Assembly (NCBI RefSeq): GCF_024345495.1
Contig: NZ_JAGQBF010000023.1
Coordinates: 1-49,604, forward strand
From: Synechococcus sp. RedBA-s
Lineage (GTDB): Bacteria; Cyanobacteriota; Cyanobacteriia; PCC-6307; Cyanobiaceae
Length of the DNA: 49,604 nucleotides
Direction of reading: 5' to 3'
Shown here: positions 18,747-30,898 of the stretch, piece after piece
Layout: the number at the start of each line of letters is the position of its first letter
How positions within the stretch are numbered: the first letter of the stretch is position 1
Position numbers and translations under genes: made by a program
Notes under the pieces: model-generated
The model's input: the letters and a program-made list of their open reading frames with translations, nothing else
Told to the model about the DNA's origin: nothing
Database searches by the model: none

Positions 18747-19638
18747 GCGGCCCTGCGCCTCGGGCCTGATCCGGGCTGAACCAGCGGGCCAGGGCGGAGA
18801 CGTCGTCATCGCCGTGGCCGGCGGCGATCAGCGCATCTTCGATTCCGGCCACGCTGGCGCTGATCGGCAGGGCCACTCCCGCGGCGGCGGCGGTCTCCAG
18901 GGCGATCGCCAGATCCTTGCGGTGCAAGGCCAGACGGAAGCCGAGCGGGTAGCTGTTCTCGATCATCTGGCCGGCGCGGTGCTGCAGGGCCCAGGAGCTG
19001 GCGGCACCGCCTTCAAGGGCGGCGCACACCTCCCGCAGCGGCAGCCCCAGGGCCCTGGCCAGCGCCAGTCCTTCGGCCAGGGCCGCATAACTCCCGGCCA
19101 CCAGAATCTGGTTGACGGCCTTCACCTGCTGGCCGGATCCCACCGGGCCGAAGTGGCTGATCCGGCTGCCCACCACCTCCAGCAGCGGCCGGGCCCGCTC
19201 CAGCTGGTCGCTGGGGCCACCCACCAACAGCGAGAGCGTGCCGGCGCGTGCCCCCTCGGTGCCGCCGGTGACCGGAGCATCGAGATAGCCCACCCCCAGC
19301 TCGCCGAGGCGGGCAGCCAGGCGCTGGCTGGTGGCCGCCGCGATGGTGGAGAAGTCGATCACCAGCGAACCTGGGGCCGCGCCCTCGGCCACCCCGCCTG
19401 GCGCAAAGAGCACCTGCTCAACGGCGGTGTCATCACTGAGGCAGAGGGCGATCAGCTCAGCTGAGGCCGCCGCTGCCGCCGCTGTGGCGGCCCTGCCTGC
19501 CCCTGCGGCCGCCAGCGGTTCCTCTGCCGTCCTTGTGCGGTTATGAACGGTGACGCCAAAGCCCGCCGCCAGCAGCCTCGCTGCCATCGGTGCCCCCAGG
19601 GCCCCAAGCCCGAGAAAGGCCACGAAAGAACTGGTCAT
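18736..19638 (-). CDS. NAD(P)-dependent beta-hydroxyacid dehydrogenase (3-hydroxyisobutyrate dehydrogenase type)
   Basis: Member of the 6-phosphogluconate/3-hydroxyisobutyrate dehydrogenase family. From ATG 19638 the 300-aa protein has the Rossmann motif GLGALGAPMA near the N-terminus, the substrate-binding DAPVTGGTEGARAGTLSLLVGG, the catalytic-lysine segment GQQVKAVNQILVAG and a C-terminal helical domain (PLGFRLALHRKDLAIALETA). The exact substrate (glyoxylate, succinic semialdehyde, tartronate semialdehyde or hydroxyisobutyrate) cannot be read from the sequence. GTG/ATG upstream to 19686 would add 16 unconserved residues. Confidence 0.88.
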   Translation of the reverse strand: MTSSFVAFLGLGALGAPMAARLLAAGFGVTVHNRTRTAEEPLAAAGAGRAATAAAAAASAELIALCLSDDTAVEQVLFAPGGVAEGAAPGSLVIDFSTIAAATSQRLAARLGELGVGYLDAPVTGGTEGARAGTLSLLVGGPSDQLERARPLLEVVGSRISHFGPVGSGQQVKAVNQILVAGSYAALAEGLALARALGLPLREVCAALEGGAASSWALQHRAGQMIENSYPLGFRLALHRKDLAIALETAAAAGVALPISASVAGIEDALIAAGHGDDDVSALARWFSPDQARGAGPLRG

Positions 19639-19710
19639 CAGTTCCGCCCGTTCAGTTGGACCCTGGTGATCCGGCCACGAGAACATGGCTGAGTCTCAAA
19701 CGTGCCCGTC

Positions 19711-20121
19711 ATGTCATTCCTCCGCAATGCCCAGCTTGCGCTGATCCCACCCGCCGCCGTGGCCCTCGCCATGCTGCTGCAGGTGGGCTCAGGCCAGGCC
19801 CAGACCGGCGCTGCCCCCAGCACCCGGCCGGCTCCAGCCCGCATCCAGCTCACCCCCAACCAGGAAAGCGAGCTGTTCAAAGGACAGCGCACCCTCTCCA
19901 TGCGTGCCCACAGCGACCAGATCGCCATCCTGCAGAAGGGGGAGCGCTGCCTGGGTGAGGCCAAGGACCTCAAGGCCCTCAGCAGCTGCCGCCAGACGGA
20001 ACGCCTGGCCAGGCGTGAGCTGATGACCCGGACCCGCCAGGAGGCCCAGGCCCTGTATCAACGGCTGGGACTGCCGGCCCCCAAAGGCCGCCGCGGTGAT
20101 GGCCCGGCCGATCAGATCTGA
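19711..20121 (+). CDS. Small exported hypothetical protein
   Basis: A 136-aa protein I do not recognise. It has a signal peptide (MSFLRNAQLALIPPAAVALAMLL... cleavage near SGQAQ), a short Pro/Ala linker, and a charged helical region from residue 45 to 120 with two cysteines (ERCLGEAKDLKALSSCRQTE). This spacing is seen in small periplasmic helical-hairpin proteins. GTG 19702 is a possible earlier start. It is divergent from the oxidoreductase and converges on pgk with six bases between stops. Confidence 0.6.
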   Translation: MSFLRNAQLALIPPAAVALAMLLQVGSGQAQTGAAPSTRPAPARIQLTPNQESELFKGQRTLSMRAHSDQIAILQKGERCLGEAKDLKALSSCRQTERLARRELMTRTRQEAQALYQRLGLPAPKGRRGDGPADQI

Positions 20122-20127
20122 GTGGCT

Positions 20128-21333
20128 TCAGGCGTCGTCGAGGGCGGCGACGCCGGGAAGCACCTTGCCCTCCAGCAGCTCGAGGCTGGCACCACCGCCG
20201 GTGGAGATGTGGCTCATCTTCTCGGCCACACCCACCTTTTCCACCGCCGCCACTGAATCACCGCCGCCGATGATCGTGCAGCAGCCCTTGCCGCTCAGCT
20301 CGGCCAGGGTGTGGGCCACACCGTTGGTACCGGCAGCGAACTTGTCGAATTCGAACACGCCCATCGGGCCGTTCCAGATCACCGTCTTGCAGTCGGCCAG
20401 GGCGGCCTGGAAGGCCTTGAGCGAATCCGGACCGATATCAAGGCCCATCCAGCCATCGGGGATGGCCTCGATCGCCGTGATCTGGCTGTTGGCATCGGGG
20501 GAGAAGGCGTCGGCCAGCACCACATCGCTCGGCAGCAGCAGCTCAACTCCCTTGGCCTTGGCTTTGGCCTCGAGCTCTCTGGCCAGCTCGAGCTTGTCTT
20601 CCTCCACCAGGCTCTTGCCCACCGACAGGCCGCGGGCTTTGTAGAAGGTGAAGATCATGCCGCCGCCGATCAGCACCTTGTCGCACTTGTCGATCAGCGA
20701 CTCGAGCACGCCGATCTTGCTGCTCACCTTGGAGCCGCCCACGATCGCCGCCAAGGGGCGCTTGGGCTCATCGATGGCGCCCTGCAGGTACTGCAGTTCC
20801 TTCTCCATCAGGTGACCGGCGACATTGGGATTGAGGTATTCGGTCACGCCTTCGGTGGAGGCATGGGCCCGGTGGGCGGCGCCGAAAGCGTCGTTCACAT
20901 ATACCTCGGCCAGAGCCGCCAGCTTTTTGGCGAATTCGGTGTCGTTCTTTTCCTCCTCGGCGAAGAAGCGCACGTTCTCCAGCAGCACCACATCCCCGTC
21001 GGCCATGGCCGCCACCTTGGCCTCGGCGTCGGGGCCGATGCAGCTGTCGGTTTTCACGACCGGCTTGCCCAGAAGCTCACTCAGACGGGCGGCCACCGGA
21101 GTGAGGCGCATCGCTTCGTTCACTTCGCCCTTGGGCCGGCCGAAGTGGGCGGCGAGGATCACCTTGGCGCCCTTGGCGCTGAGGTCGTTGATGGTGGGCA
21201 GGGCCGCGCGGATGCGGGTGTCGTCGCTGATGGCGCCGCTGTCTTCAAGAGGTACGTTGAAGTCGACCCGGACCAGAACACGCTTGCCCTGCAGATCGGC
21301 AGCGGACAGACTGGTCAGGGATCGCTTCGCCAT
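20128..21333 (-). CDS. pgk: Phosphoglycerate kinase
   Basis: Interconverts 1,3-bisphosphoglycerate and 3-phosphoglycerate using ADP/ATP. In a cyanobacterium it also serves the Calvin cycle. It is 401 aa, full length. Visible motifs are [11 protein letters not shown], the substrate [46 protein letters not shown], and the nucleotide-binding C-terminus [17 protein letters not shown] and [17 protein letters not shown] 21333 is clear. Confidence 0.98.
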   Translation of the reverse strand: MAKRSLTSLSAADLQGKRVLVRVDFNVPLEDSGAISDDTRIRAALPTINDLSAKGAKVILAAHFGRPKGEVNEAMRLTPVAARLSELLGKPVVKTDSCIGPDAEAKVAAMADGDVVLLENVRFFAEEEKNDTEFAKKLAALAEVYVNDAFGAAHRAHASTEGVTEYLNPNVAGHLMEKELQYLQGAIDEPKRPLAAIVGGSKVSSKIGVLESLIDKCDKVLIGGGMIFTFYKARGLSVGKSLVEEDKLELARELEAKAKAKGVELLLPSDVVLADAFSPDANSQITAIEAIPDGWMGLDIGPDSLKAFQAALADCKTVIWNGPMGVFEFDKFAAGTNGVAHTLAELSGKGCCTIIGGGDSVAAVEKVGVAEKMSHISTGGGASLELLEGKVLPGVAALDDA

Positions 21334-21469
21334 GGGGTTCGAGGAGATTGAGGATGGGAGAGATTAACCCGCAGCCTTCAGCCCCAGGCCCTGGAGGGCG
21401 CTAGGACAAGCGGGGCGGCGCGTTCTGTGCAACCCCCGCGCCGCGATGGCGACCACTGGATGGCGACCC

Positions 21470-21853
21470 ATGTTCAACACTGTTCTGTTTCCGATCGACC
21501 AGAGCCGCCAGACCATGGACACGGCGGCCGTTGCCCTGAAGCTGGCCCAGCAGCACGGCAGCCGCCTGGTGGTGCTCTCCGTGGTGGAGGCCGAAGAGGG
21601 CGTGATGCACGATGCCGCCGCCGTGGCGCGGCTGCTGGAGCAGGCCCGCGGCCATTTCGAGCAGGCCGGTGTGGCCTGTGAGGTGATCGAGCGGGAGGGG
21701 CGGCCCGCCTTTGTGATCGGTGATGTGGCCGATGAGATCAATGCCGACCTGATCGTGATGGGCACCCGTGGCCTGTCCATGGAGGCCGATCAGCCCAGCA
21801 CCGCCTCGCGGGTGATCCAGCTGGCCCCCTGCCCCGTGCTGGTGGTGCCTTGA
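21470..21853 (+). CDS. Universal stress protein (UspA family)
   Basis: A 127-aa single-domain Usp protein. It starts FNTVLFPIDQSRQTMDTAAVALKLA, with the conserved acidic residue after the first strand, and ends MGTRGLSMEADQPSTASRVIQLAPCPVLVV. The ATP-binding signature GxxGx9G(S/T) is only partly kept: the third glycine position reads Thr (PSTAS), so nucleotide binding is doubtful. ATG 21470 is preferred to one at 21446. Its stop overlaps the next gene's start, so it is coupled to the GTPase gene. Confidence 0.88.
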   Translation: MFNTVLFPIDQSRQTMDTAAVALKLAQQHGSRLVVLSVVEAEEGVMHDAAAVARLLEQARGHFEQAGVACEVIEREGRPAFVIGDVADEINADLIVMGTRGLSMEADQPSTASRVIQLAPCPVLVVP

Positions 21854-22764
21854 TGGAAGGGATCGCCACGCCCGCCGCGGAGGGCCTCAGCCTGTCGGCC
21901 CCCGCGATCCAGTGGTATCCGGGGCACATCGCCAAGGCGGAACGGCAGCTGTTCACCCAGCTGGCCAAAGTGGATCTGGTGATCGAGGTGCGCGATGCCC
22001 GCATCCCCCGGGCCACCGGTCACCCCCGCCTGCAGCGCTGGATGAAGGCCAAGCCGCGCCTGCTGGTGATCAACCGCCGCGACATGATCAACGAAGCGGC
22101 GCGTCAGGCCTGGGACCACTGGCTTCGCGAGCGCGGTGAGACCCCCTGGTGGTGCGACGCCAAGGTGGGCACGGGCGTGAAGCAGCTGCAGGAGGCGGCA
22201 ATCCGCGCCGGGGGGCAACTCAACTCCCGCCGGGCGGGTCGGGGCATGCGACCGCGGCCGGTGCGCGCCCTGATGCTCGGCTTCCCCAACGTGGGTAAAT
22301 CAGCCCTGATCAACCGCCTCGTGCGCCAGAAGGTGGTGGACAGCGCCCGCCGCGCCGGGGTCACCCGCACCCTGCGTTGGGTGCGCCTGGGCCAGGAGCT
22401 GGATCTGCTCGATGCCCCTGGGGTGCTGCCGCCACGGCTCGATGACCAGCGCGCCGCCCTGCTGCTGGCCCTCTGCGACGACATCGGCCAGGCCGCCTAC
22501 GACGGCGAGGCCGTGGCCGTGGCGTTCCTGCGTCTGCTGGAGTCCCTGGAGCAGCACCCGGCGGCGGGCATCTCCTCCGGCGGCGTGCTGGGGCGCTACG
22601 GCGTGCCGGTGCCCTCGCCCATGGACGGCTGGACCTGGCTGGAGGCCGCCGCCGCCCGCCACACCAGCGGCGACACCGCCCGCATGGCCCAGCGCCTCCT
22701 CGATGATTTCCGCCGCTCGCTCCTCGGTTCGATCGCCCTGGAGCTGCCCCCTGATCCGGCATGA
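21853..22764 (+). CDS. ylqF: Ribosome biogenesis GTPase YlqF/RbgA-type
   Basis: Circularly permuted GTPase that acts in late 50S subunit assembly. The motif order is permuted as expected: an N-terminal IQWYPGHIAKAERQL and DLVIEVRDARIPRAT, then the G4-equivalent VINRRD, then G1 GFPNVGKSALINRL, and G3 DAPGVLPPR. At 303 aa it is full length. G4 reads NRRD, not NKxD, as in some family members. ATG 21853 overlaps the preceding stop (TGATG), and the 3' end overlaps rluD. Confidence 0.93.
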   Translation: MEGIATPAAEGLSLSAPAIQWYPGHIAKAERQLFTQLAKVDLVIEVRDARIPRATGHPRLQRWMKAKPRLLVINRRDMINEAARQAWDHWLRERGETPWWCDAKVGTGVKQLQEAAIRAGGQLNSRRAGRGMRPRPVRALMLGFPNVGKSALINRLVRQKVVDSARRAGVTRTLRWVRLGQELDLLDAPGVLPPRLDDQRAALLLALCDDIGQAAYDGEAVAVAFLRLLESLEQHPAAGISSGGVLGRYGVPVPSPMDGWTWLEAAAARHTSGDTARMAQRLLDDFRRSLLGSIALELPPDPA

Positions 22765-23720
22765 CGGGCTTCGGTGAAGGCGTGGGCGAGTTGCTGACGC
22801 TCCAGTACCCGAAGCCGCTGCCGATGCGGCTCGATCGCTGGCTGGTGGCCCAGCGGCCGGAGCAGAGCCGGGCCCGGATCCAGAAGTTCATCGACGCCGG
22901 CTACGTGCGCGTCAATGGCGTCACCGGCCGGGCCAAAACTCCCCTGCGCCTCCACGACGAGGTGCAGCTGTGGATGCCGCCGCCTGAGCCGCTGCCCTAC
23001 CTGCTGCCCCAGCCGATCCCGCTGGATGTGCTCTATGAGGACGCCCACCTGATCGTGCTCAACAAGCCGGCCGGCCTCACGGTGCATCCGGCACCGGGCA
23101 ACCGCGACGGCACGCTGGTGAACGGCCTGCTGCACCACTGCCCCGATCTGCCTGGAATCGGCGGTGAGATGCGCCCCGGCATCGTCCACCGCCTCGACAA
23201 GGACACCACCGGCTGCATTGTGGTCGCCAAGAGCCAGGAGGCCCTGGTGCGGCTGCAGGTGCAGATCCAGAAGCGGGTGGCTTCCAGGGAGTATCTGGCG
23301 GTGGTGCACGGGGCGCCTACGGCCTCCAGCGGCACGATCGTGGGGGCCATCGGCCGCCATCCCGCTGATCGCAAGAAGTACGCCGTGGTGGCCGAGGAGA
23401 AGGGTCGCTTCGCCTGCACCCACTGGACCCTGATCGAGCGCCTCGGCGACTACTCGCTGCTGCGCTTCCGCCTCGACACCGGCCGCACCCATCAGATCCG
23501 CGTCCACTGCGCCCACATCGGCCATCCGATCGTGGGTGATGTCACCTACAGCCGCTGCCGCAAGTTGCCGCTGGAGCTGCCGGGTCAGGCCCTGCATGCG
23601 GTGGCCCTGGGCCTTGATCATCCGATCAGCGGCGAGCGGCTGGCCTTCGAGGCGCCGCTGCCACCGGTGTTCGACGCCCTGCTCACCGTCCTGCGCCAGC
23701 GCTTCAGCCCAGCCAGCTGA
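22761..23720 (+). CDS. rluD: RluA-family 23S rRNA pseudouridine synthase (RluD-like)
   Basis: Isomerises uridines in 23S rRNA. The N-terminal S4 RNA-binding domain (MRLDRWLVAQRPEQSRARIQKFIDAGYVRVNG) is followed by the catalytic domain with the signature HRLDKDTTGCIVVAK, which contains the catalytic Asp, and by RLDTGRTHQIRVH and HPIVGDVTY. At 319 aa it is the usual length for RluD. ATG 22761 overlaps the GTPase gene by four bases. Together with the upstream GTPase this forms a ribosome-maturation operon. Confidence 0.95.
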   Translation: MTGFGEGVGELLTLQYPKPLPMRLDRWLVAQRPEQSRARIQKFIDAGYVRVNGVTGRAKTPLRLHDEVQLWMPPPEPLPYLLPQPIPLDVLYEDAHLIVLNKPAGLTVHPAPGNRDGTLVNGLLHHCPDLPGIGGEMRPGIVHRLDKDTTGCIVVAKSQEALVRLQVQIQKRVASREYLAVVHGAPTASSGTIVGAIGRHPADRKKYAVVAEEKGRFACTHWTLIERLGDYSLLRFRLDTGRTHQIRVHCAHIGHPIVGDVTYSRCRKLPLELPGQALHAVALGLDHPISGERLAFEAPLPPVFDALLTVLRQRFSPAS

Positions 23721-23722
23721 TT

Positions 23723-23761
23723 CCCGCTGAGGCCAGCCGGGTCCCGGGTGGCCTCAGCGGG
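23723..23761. terminator. Long hairpin between convergent rluD and clcA
   Basis: A perfect 13-base inverted repeat (23723-23735 with 23749-23761) encloses a smaller GGG/CCC pairing. It begins two bases after the rluD stop, and its right arm runs into the last codons of the facing gene. No T-run follows on either strand, so it may be a bidirectional stop signal or an RNA 3'-end stabiliser. Confidence 0.55.
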
Positions 23762-25064
23762 AGCCCGGGTTGGCTTCTGCGAGCATCACATCGAAGAGGG
23801 TGAGACGCTCGAGCTGGTCGGCCACGGCGATGGCGGTGAGCACCGCGAAGCCGATCGGCAGCAGCAGCGCGTAGTTCTTGCTCAGCTCGAAGGTGAGCAG
23901 GATGGCCGTCAGCGGGGTGCGCGTGAGGGCCCCCAGGAAGGCGCCGCCGCCGGCGAAGAGCAAGGTGGCCGGGGCATAGGAGAACAGCAGCAGGCAGAGC
24001 TGCTGCACCAGCGTGCCCAGGGAGGCTCCCACCACCAGCGCCGGTGCCAGAAAGCCGCCCGGGGCCTCTGCCGCCACGGCCACGGCCGTCCCGATCCCCT
24101 GAACCCCCAGGGCCAGCAGGGCGGTGGAGGAGGTGCTCAACCCCAGCAGGGCGTCGAAGTCGAGGCGGTCGGGGTTGTCGAAGCTGCCGGGCAAGAGCGA
24201 CCAGCCCATGCCGATCACCAGACCCACCAGCGGCAGCAGCTGCCAGGCCTCCAGCCTCAGGGGCCTCAGGGCCAGGCGCAGCCGCAGGATCCCCCGCTGG
24301 TACAGCACCGCCAGGCCACCGGCCAGCACCCCCAGCAGCAGCAGGATCGGCACATCCACCAGGCGGAACTCCTCGACGCCGCTGGGATAGGGAATGACCG
24401 GCAGCAGTTCCCGCAGCCAGGCCGGTCCCACCGGAGCCGCCGACAGCAGGCGGGTCCAGGCGATGGTGGCGAAGCTGGCGAAGGCCGCGATGGCGTTGGT
24501 GCGCACGTCGGAGCGCTTGAGCAACTCCTCGATCGTGTACATCACGCCGCCGAGGGGGGAGTGGAACACGGCCGCCAGGCCGGCGCCACTGCCGATGGCC
24601 ACCGCCACCTGTTGCTGCCGGTTGTTGGCTGAGAGCTGATCGGCGGATTCCTTGGCCAAAGAAGCCCCGATCTGAATCGATGGCCCTTCCGGCCCCACCG
24701 GGATGCCGCCGCCGATCGCCAAGCCACTGGCCAGCAGTTTCACCACCGCCACCCGCCAGCCCATGGGCACCGGCACCCCCTGGAGCCAGAGCATCACCTG
24801 CACGATCCCCGACCCCTTGGCTCCAGGCTCCACACCGCTGATCAGGGCTCCGGCGATGCCGCCCCCCAGGACGCCCATCAGCGGCAGCACGAACCAGCGG
24901 GGCAGGTGGCTGGCCAGCTGCAGGCGCAGGGCATTGACCGCCTGGATCTCCAGTCCGTAGATCCAGATCGCCACGGCCACGCCGATGCCGATCGTGTTGG
25001 CCAGCAGGAAGAGCATCAGCAGGCCCGGGATCTTGCGCCCTGGGGTTGGTCGCACGACGGGCAT
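23754..25064 (-). CDS. clcA: ClC-family chloride channel/antiporter
   Basis: A polytopic membrane protein of 436 aa with about ten or more hydrophobic segments. The selectivity-filter regions are visible: GAKGSGIVQ (canonical GSGIP; residues 84-88 here GSGIV), GPEGPSIQIGA (canonical GREGP; residues 124-128, with gating Glu126 kept), GAGLAAVFHSPLGGVMYTIEE, and GGFLAPALVVGASLG. The gating glutamate fits either a Cl-/H+ antiporter or a channel. There is no C-terminal CBS domain. ATG 25064 is three bases from the next gene's stop on the same strand. Confidence 0.92.
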   Translation of the reverse strand: MPVVRPTPGRKIPGLLMLFLLANTIGIGVAVAIWIYGLEIQAVNALRLQLASHLPRWFVLPLMGVLGGGIAGALISGVEPGAKGSGIVQVMLWLQGVPVPMGWRVAVVKLLASGLAIGGGIPVGPEGPSIQIGASLAKESADQLSANNRQQQVAVAIGSGAGLAAVFHSPLGGVMYTIEELLKRSDVRTNAIAAFASFATIAWTRLLSAAPVGPAWLRELLPVIPYPSGVEEFRLVDVPILLLLGVLAGGLAVLYQRGILRLRLALRPLRLEAWQLLPLVGLVIGMGWSLLPGSFDNPDRLDFDALLGLSTSSTALLALGVQGIGTAVAVAAEAPGGFLAPALVVGASLGTLVQQLCLLLFSYAPATLLFAGGGAFLGALTRTPLTAILLTFELSKNYALLLPIGFAVLTAIAVADQLERLTLFDVMLAEANPGSR

Positions 25065-25067
25065 GGC

Positions 25068-26687
25068 TCAGGCGGGTGCTGGCAACCGTGGGCAGGCCTC
25101 CACCAGCTGGCGGGTGATCGGGGCCTGGGGATGCTCGAGCATCGGCCCGGCGGGTCCCTCCTCCACGATCCGCCCCCCGTCGAGCACGATCAGCCGCTGG
25201 CAGAAGCCGCTGGCCACCGCCAGGTCGTGGGTCACGAAGATCAGCCCCAGCCCCAGGCGGCTCTGCAGCTGCCGCAGCAGGCCCAGCACCTCCGCCTGCA
25301 CTTCGGCGTCGAGCATGCTCACGCTCTCATCGCAGAGCAGCACCTTCGGCTCCAGAACCAGGGCGCGGGCGATGGCCACCCGTTGCTGCTGGCCGCCGGA
25401 GAGCTGGCGCGGCAGGCGGTTTTCGAAGAGCTCCGGAGGCTCCAGCCCCACAGTGGCCAGCCCCTCACGGGCCCTGGCGCGGGCTTCTGCGCGGCTGGCC
25501 AGGCCATGGATCAGCAGGGGGTCCGCCACCGCTTCCCCCACCGTCATGCTCGGATTGAGGCAGGCCAGCGGATCCTGGAACACCATCTGCAGGTGACGGC
25601 GGGCCCGGGCCCGCTCCGCCCCACCCATCCGCAGCAGGTCACGGCCCTCCAGGCGCACGCGGCCGCCCCGCACGGGCGTCAGGCCCATCAGGGCGCGGCA
25701 GAGGGTGCTCTTGCCGCAGCCCGACGCACCCACCACCCCGAGGGTTTCGCCCGGCCCCAGGCGCAGGCTCACCCCATCGACGGCCTTGAGCCAGCGCTGC
25801 CGCCAGGGCGGTGAAGGCAGTGGATGCCAGCAGCGCAGTTCCTCCAGCTCCAGCAGAGGCGCCGCTTCGCTGCCGCCGGGGGTGTGGCTGCCCTCACGGG
25901 CACGGGCCGCCGCCACCAGCCGCTGGCTAAGCGGTGATTGCGGAGCCCTCAGCAGGCTGATGGCCGGGGCCTCCTCCACCACCTGCCCGTGGTCGAGCAC
26001 GGCGATCCGCTGGCACCAGCGCCCGGCCATGGCCAGGTCGTGGCTGATCAGCAGCAGGGCACTGCCGCTCTCTCGGCAGAGGTCGGTGAGCTCGGCCATC
26101 ACCTGGGCCGCCACGGCCACATCCAGGCTGGTGGTGGGTTCATCGGCGATCACCAGCGCCGGCTCCAGGGCCATGGCCATGGCGATCGCCAGCCGCTGGC
26201 GCATGCCGCCGCTGAATTCATGGGGATAGCTGCCGTAGCGATCCGGGCCGATGCCCACCCGCGTCAGCAGCTGCTGGGCCCGCTGGCGCACCTGGGCCCG
26301 CTTCCAGCCGGGGCGATGGGCCGAGAGGGTGTCGCTGAGGTGCTCACCGATGCGCAGCAGCGGGTTCAGCCGTGTCATCGGGTCCTGGAACACCAGCCCT
26401 ACGGCCTCCCCCCGCAGCCGGCGCAGGGCCGGACGCTTCAGGCTGCGGGGGTCTTCGCCCGCCAGCCGCAGGCGTCCGCTGCAGCGACTGCCGGGGGGCA
26501 GCAACTGCAGCACCGCCCGCGCCACCGTGCTCTTGCCGCAACCGGACGGCCCCACCAGGGCGAGGGTGTCCCCGGGGCCGAGGCGCAGGTTGAGGCCATC
26601 CAGCGTGGGGGCCCCGCTGGCCCCGGGATAGCTCACGACCAGGTCGCTGATCTCCAGTACCGGCTCGGCGGCACCCTTGTCGGCCAT
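25068..26687 (-). CDS. Double ABC transporter ATP-binding protein (oligopeptide/nickel DppD-DppF fusion type)
   Basis: A 539-aa cytoplasmic ATPase with two full ABC modules, as in YejF/GsiA. Module 1 has Walker A GPSGCGKST (residues 46-54), Q-loop QDPMTRLNPLLRIGE, signature FSGGMRQRL and Walker B VIADEPTTSLD. Module 2 has GASGCGKST, QDPLACLNPSMTVGE, LSGGQQQRV and LLCDESVSMLD. Both modules keep the DppD/OppF-type Q-loop, so a peptide or similar substrate is likely. No permease or binding protein lies nearby. The final base of Walker B reads DES instead of the more usual DEP. It probably shares a transcript with clcA (3-base gap). Confidence 0.92.
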   Translation of the reverse strand: MADKGAAEPVLEISDLVVSYPGASGAPTLDGLNLRLGPGDTLALVGPSGCGKSTVARAVLQLLPPGSRCSGRLRLAGEDPRSLKRPALRRLRGEAVGLVFQDPMTRLNPLLRIGEHLSDTLSAHRPGWKRAQVRQRAQQLLTRVGIGPDRYGSYPHEFSGGMRQRLAIAMAMALEPALVIADEPTTSLDVAVAAQVMAELTDLCRESGSALLLISHDLAMAGRWCQRIAVLDHGQVVEEAPAISLLRAPQSPLSQRLVAAARAREGSHTPGGSEAAPLLELEELRCWHPLPSPPWRQRWLKAVDGVSLRLGPGETLGVVGASGCGKSTLCRALMGLTPVRGGRVRLEGRDLLRMGGAERARARRHLQMVFQDPLACLNPSMTVGEAVADPLLIHGLASRAEARARAREGLATVGLEPPELFENRLPRQLSGGQQQRVAIARALVLEPKVLLCDESVSMLDAEVQAEVLGLLRQLQSRLGLGLIFVTHDLAVASGFCQRLIVLDGGRIVEEGPAGPMLEHPQAPITRQLVEACPRLPAPA

Positions 26688-26791
26688 GGGACGCGGCGGA
26701 TCAAGTCGTTCCGCCCCACCATGGGCTATAGCGACGGCGACCGTGGTTTTGTTGCGTGATCTGCATACGATGGGTGCAGCAGCGTCTGGTG

Positions 26792-29137
<2,346 letters not shown>

Positions 29138-30898
29138 TCAGGGGTGTCTGCCGCGGATCTGGGTTGCCGTTCAAACAGCTTGTAGTCCTCCCCGCTCAGG
29201 CCGACCCTGGCGGTGATTTCTGTCCAGCGCGACGTACTGGTGGCCAGGCAGTGCCTCAGAAAGCTCTCCGAATGGCGCCCGCCGCGGTCGGTGTCCTTCC
29301 AGACGATCGTGTGATTCCCGGCAGCGACGAGTTGGTCGCAAGCCTGAGCGTCGGTGATGGCGAGGCCCAGGCGGCGGGTGGCCCAGGAGGCGCTCAGGCC
29401 ATAGGGCTCCAGGCTCCAGCTGGGATGAACGCCGACTGTGGAGGCGTCCTGGTGAAGTTGCCAGTGCAGTGAGAAGTCCTGGGGGGAGATGAATCCTCGC
29501 CGGTCCGGCGTCTGCGCTGCCAGGTGGTTCCGCACCAGGCTCCATTCGCCCGCAAGCCGGGCGGTGGCGGCCAGCCTGCTGCTGCGCTGGCCCGCGGCCG
29601 AGGGCGACCAGATTTCAGCGCTCACGATGTTGTAGGCCAGGATCAGCGAGAGCACCAGAACGATTCCCGCAGAGAAAGCCTGGCTGCGTGCCTGCCGTTG
29701 CTGGGCATCGAGCAGGCCGATGCCGCTGACGATCAACAGCGTGTAAGGAAGCACGCTCATCAGGTCGTAGTGCCCCCAGTAATGGGTGTGCTCGAACGAG
29801 ATCGCCAGTCCCAGCAGATACAGCGTGGCCAGCAGCGGCAGCAGCAGAAGGCGGCCGCCGCTGCCGTGGCCCTTCACCCGGCGCACCCAGCCGGCGAGGC
29901 CCAGCAGGGGCAGGATCATCAGGATCCAGACCTCAATGCCGGCGATGCCCACCACCGACATCTGACGCAGGAAGTGGAGCGTCGTGCCCTGGTCCTGCAT
30001 CGCCTGGCCGCTCCACTCCAGCAGGACTGCGACCGCTCCGGCCCAGACCCTGGCCGGGCCATCGGGAACGAACGCGTAGGGGCCGAAGGTCAGCAGGGCA
30101 CCGAGCAGTCCGCCACCGGCCATGGCCAGGCACTCCATGACCAGGGCGTCAGTGGCCAGGCCGTTGCGCCGGCCACTGACGAATCGCCACAGCTGGCCGG
30201 CCAGGGTGGTGAGCAGGAGCGGAACGATCAGGTTGGGGCGAACGGCGGCCGCCAGGAAGAGCCAGAACCCGGCCGCCACCAGCCAGCCTCGGGCCGCTCT
30301 CGGCGGCGTCCGCTGATCCGCACGGCGGGCCAACTCGCGGCTGAGGCAGGCGAGGGCGAGCACCAGAAACGTGTTGGCGTAGTGATGGATGTGGCCGGAG
30401 AGACCGCCGACCAGTTTCTGGCTCAGCAGGAGATAGAGCGCAGCGGCCACCCAGGGCAGGGGGAACCGCGGCGCCGCGGCGATCCAGCCGCTGCGCCCGA
30501 GGCTTGCGACGCTGCGGGCCAGCACCAGTGCCGTGGCGGCATTGAGCAGGAACACGAGCATCCGGTGCGAGCGGATCGAACCCAGCAGGGCGGATGGAAC
30601 GAAGAGATACTGAACGATCGGCCACTTCGAATCGAAGTGCTCGGTGTAGAGAAGGCTGCCTTGCGTTAACTTCCAGCCGAGAAAGAAGAACGTGTCGATA
30701 TCAATGTCATAGCTCCCCACGCTGCTGGGAGCATTCCAGACCCGCAGGCCAAGCCCGACCAGAATCAGTAGCCAGGTGATGGCCAGTAGCCCCAGCCATC
30801 GGCCATGCGATCTCTGGATGGGTGGGCTCAGAGTGATGGCCTGCGTCTGCGCTGCATGTTGGTCGATCAGCGAAGCTCCGGACACGCTGGGAATCGGC

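Noticed and set aside
21446..21469. Earlier ATG for the universal stress protein
   Set aside because: The added eight residues are not conserved in the family; the domain begins at FNTVLFPID.
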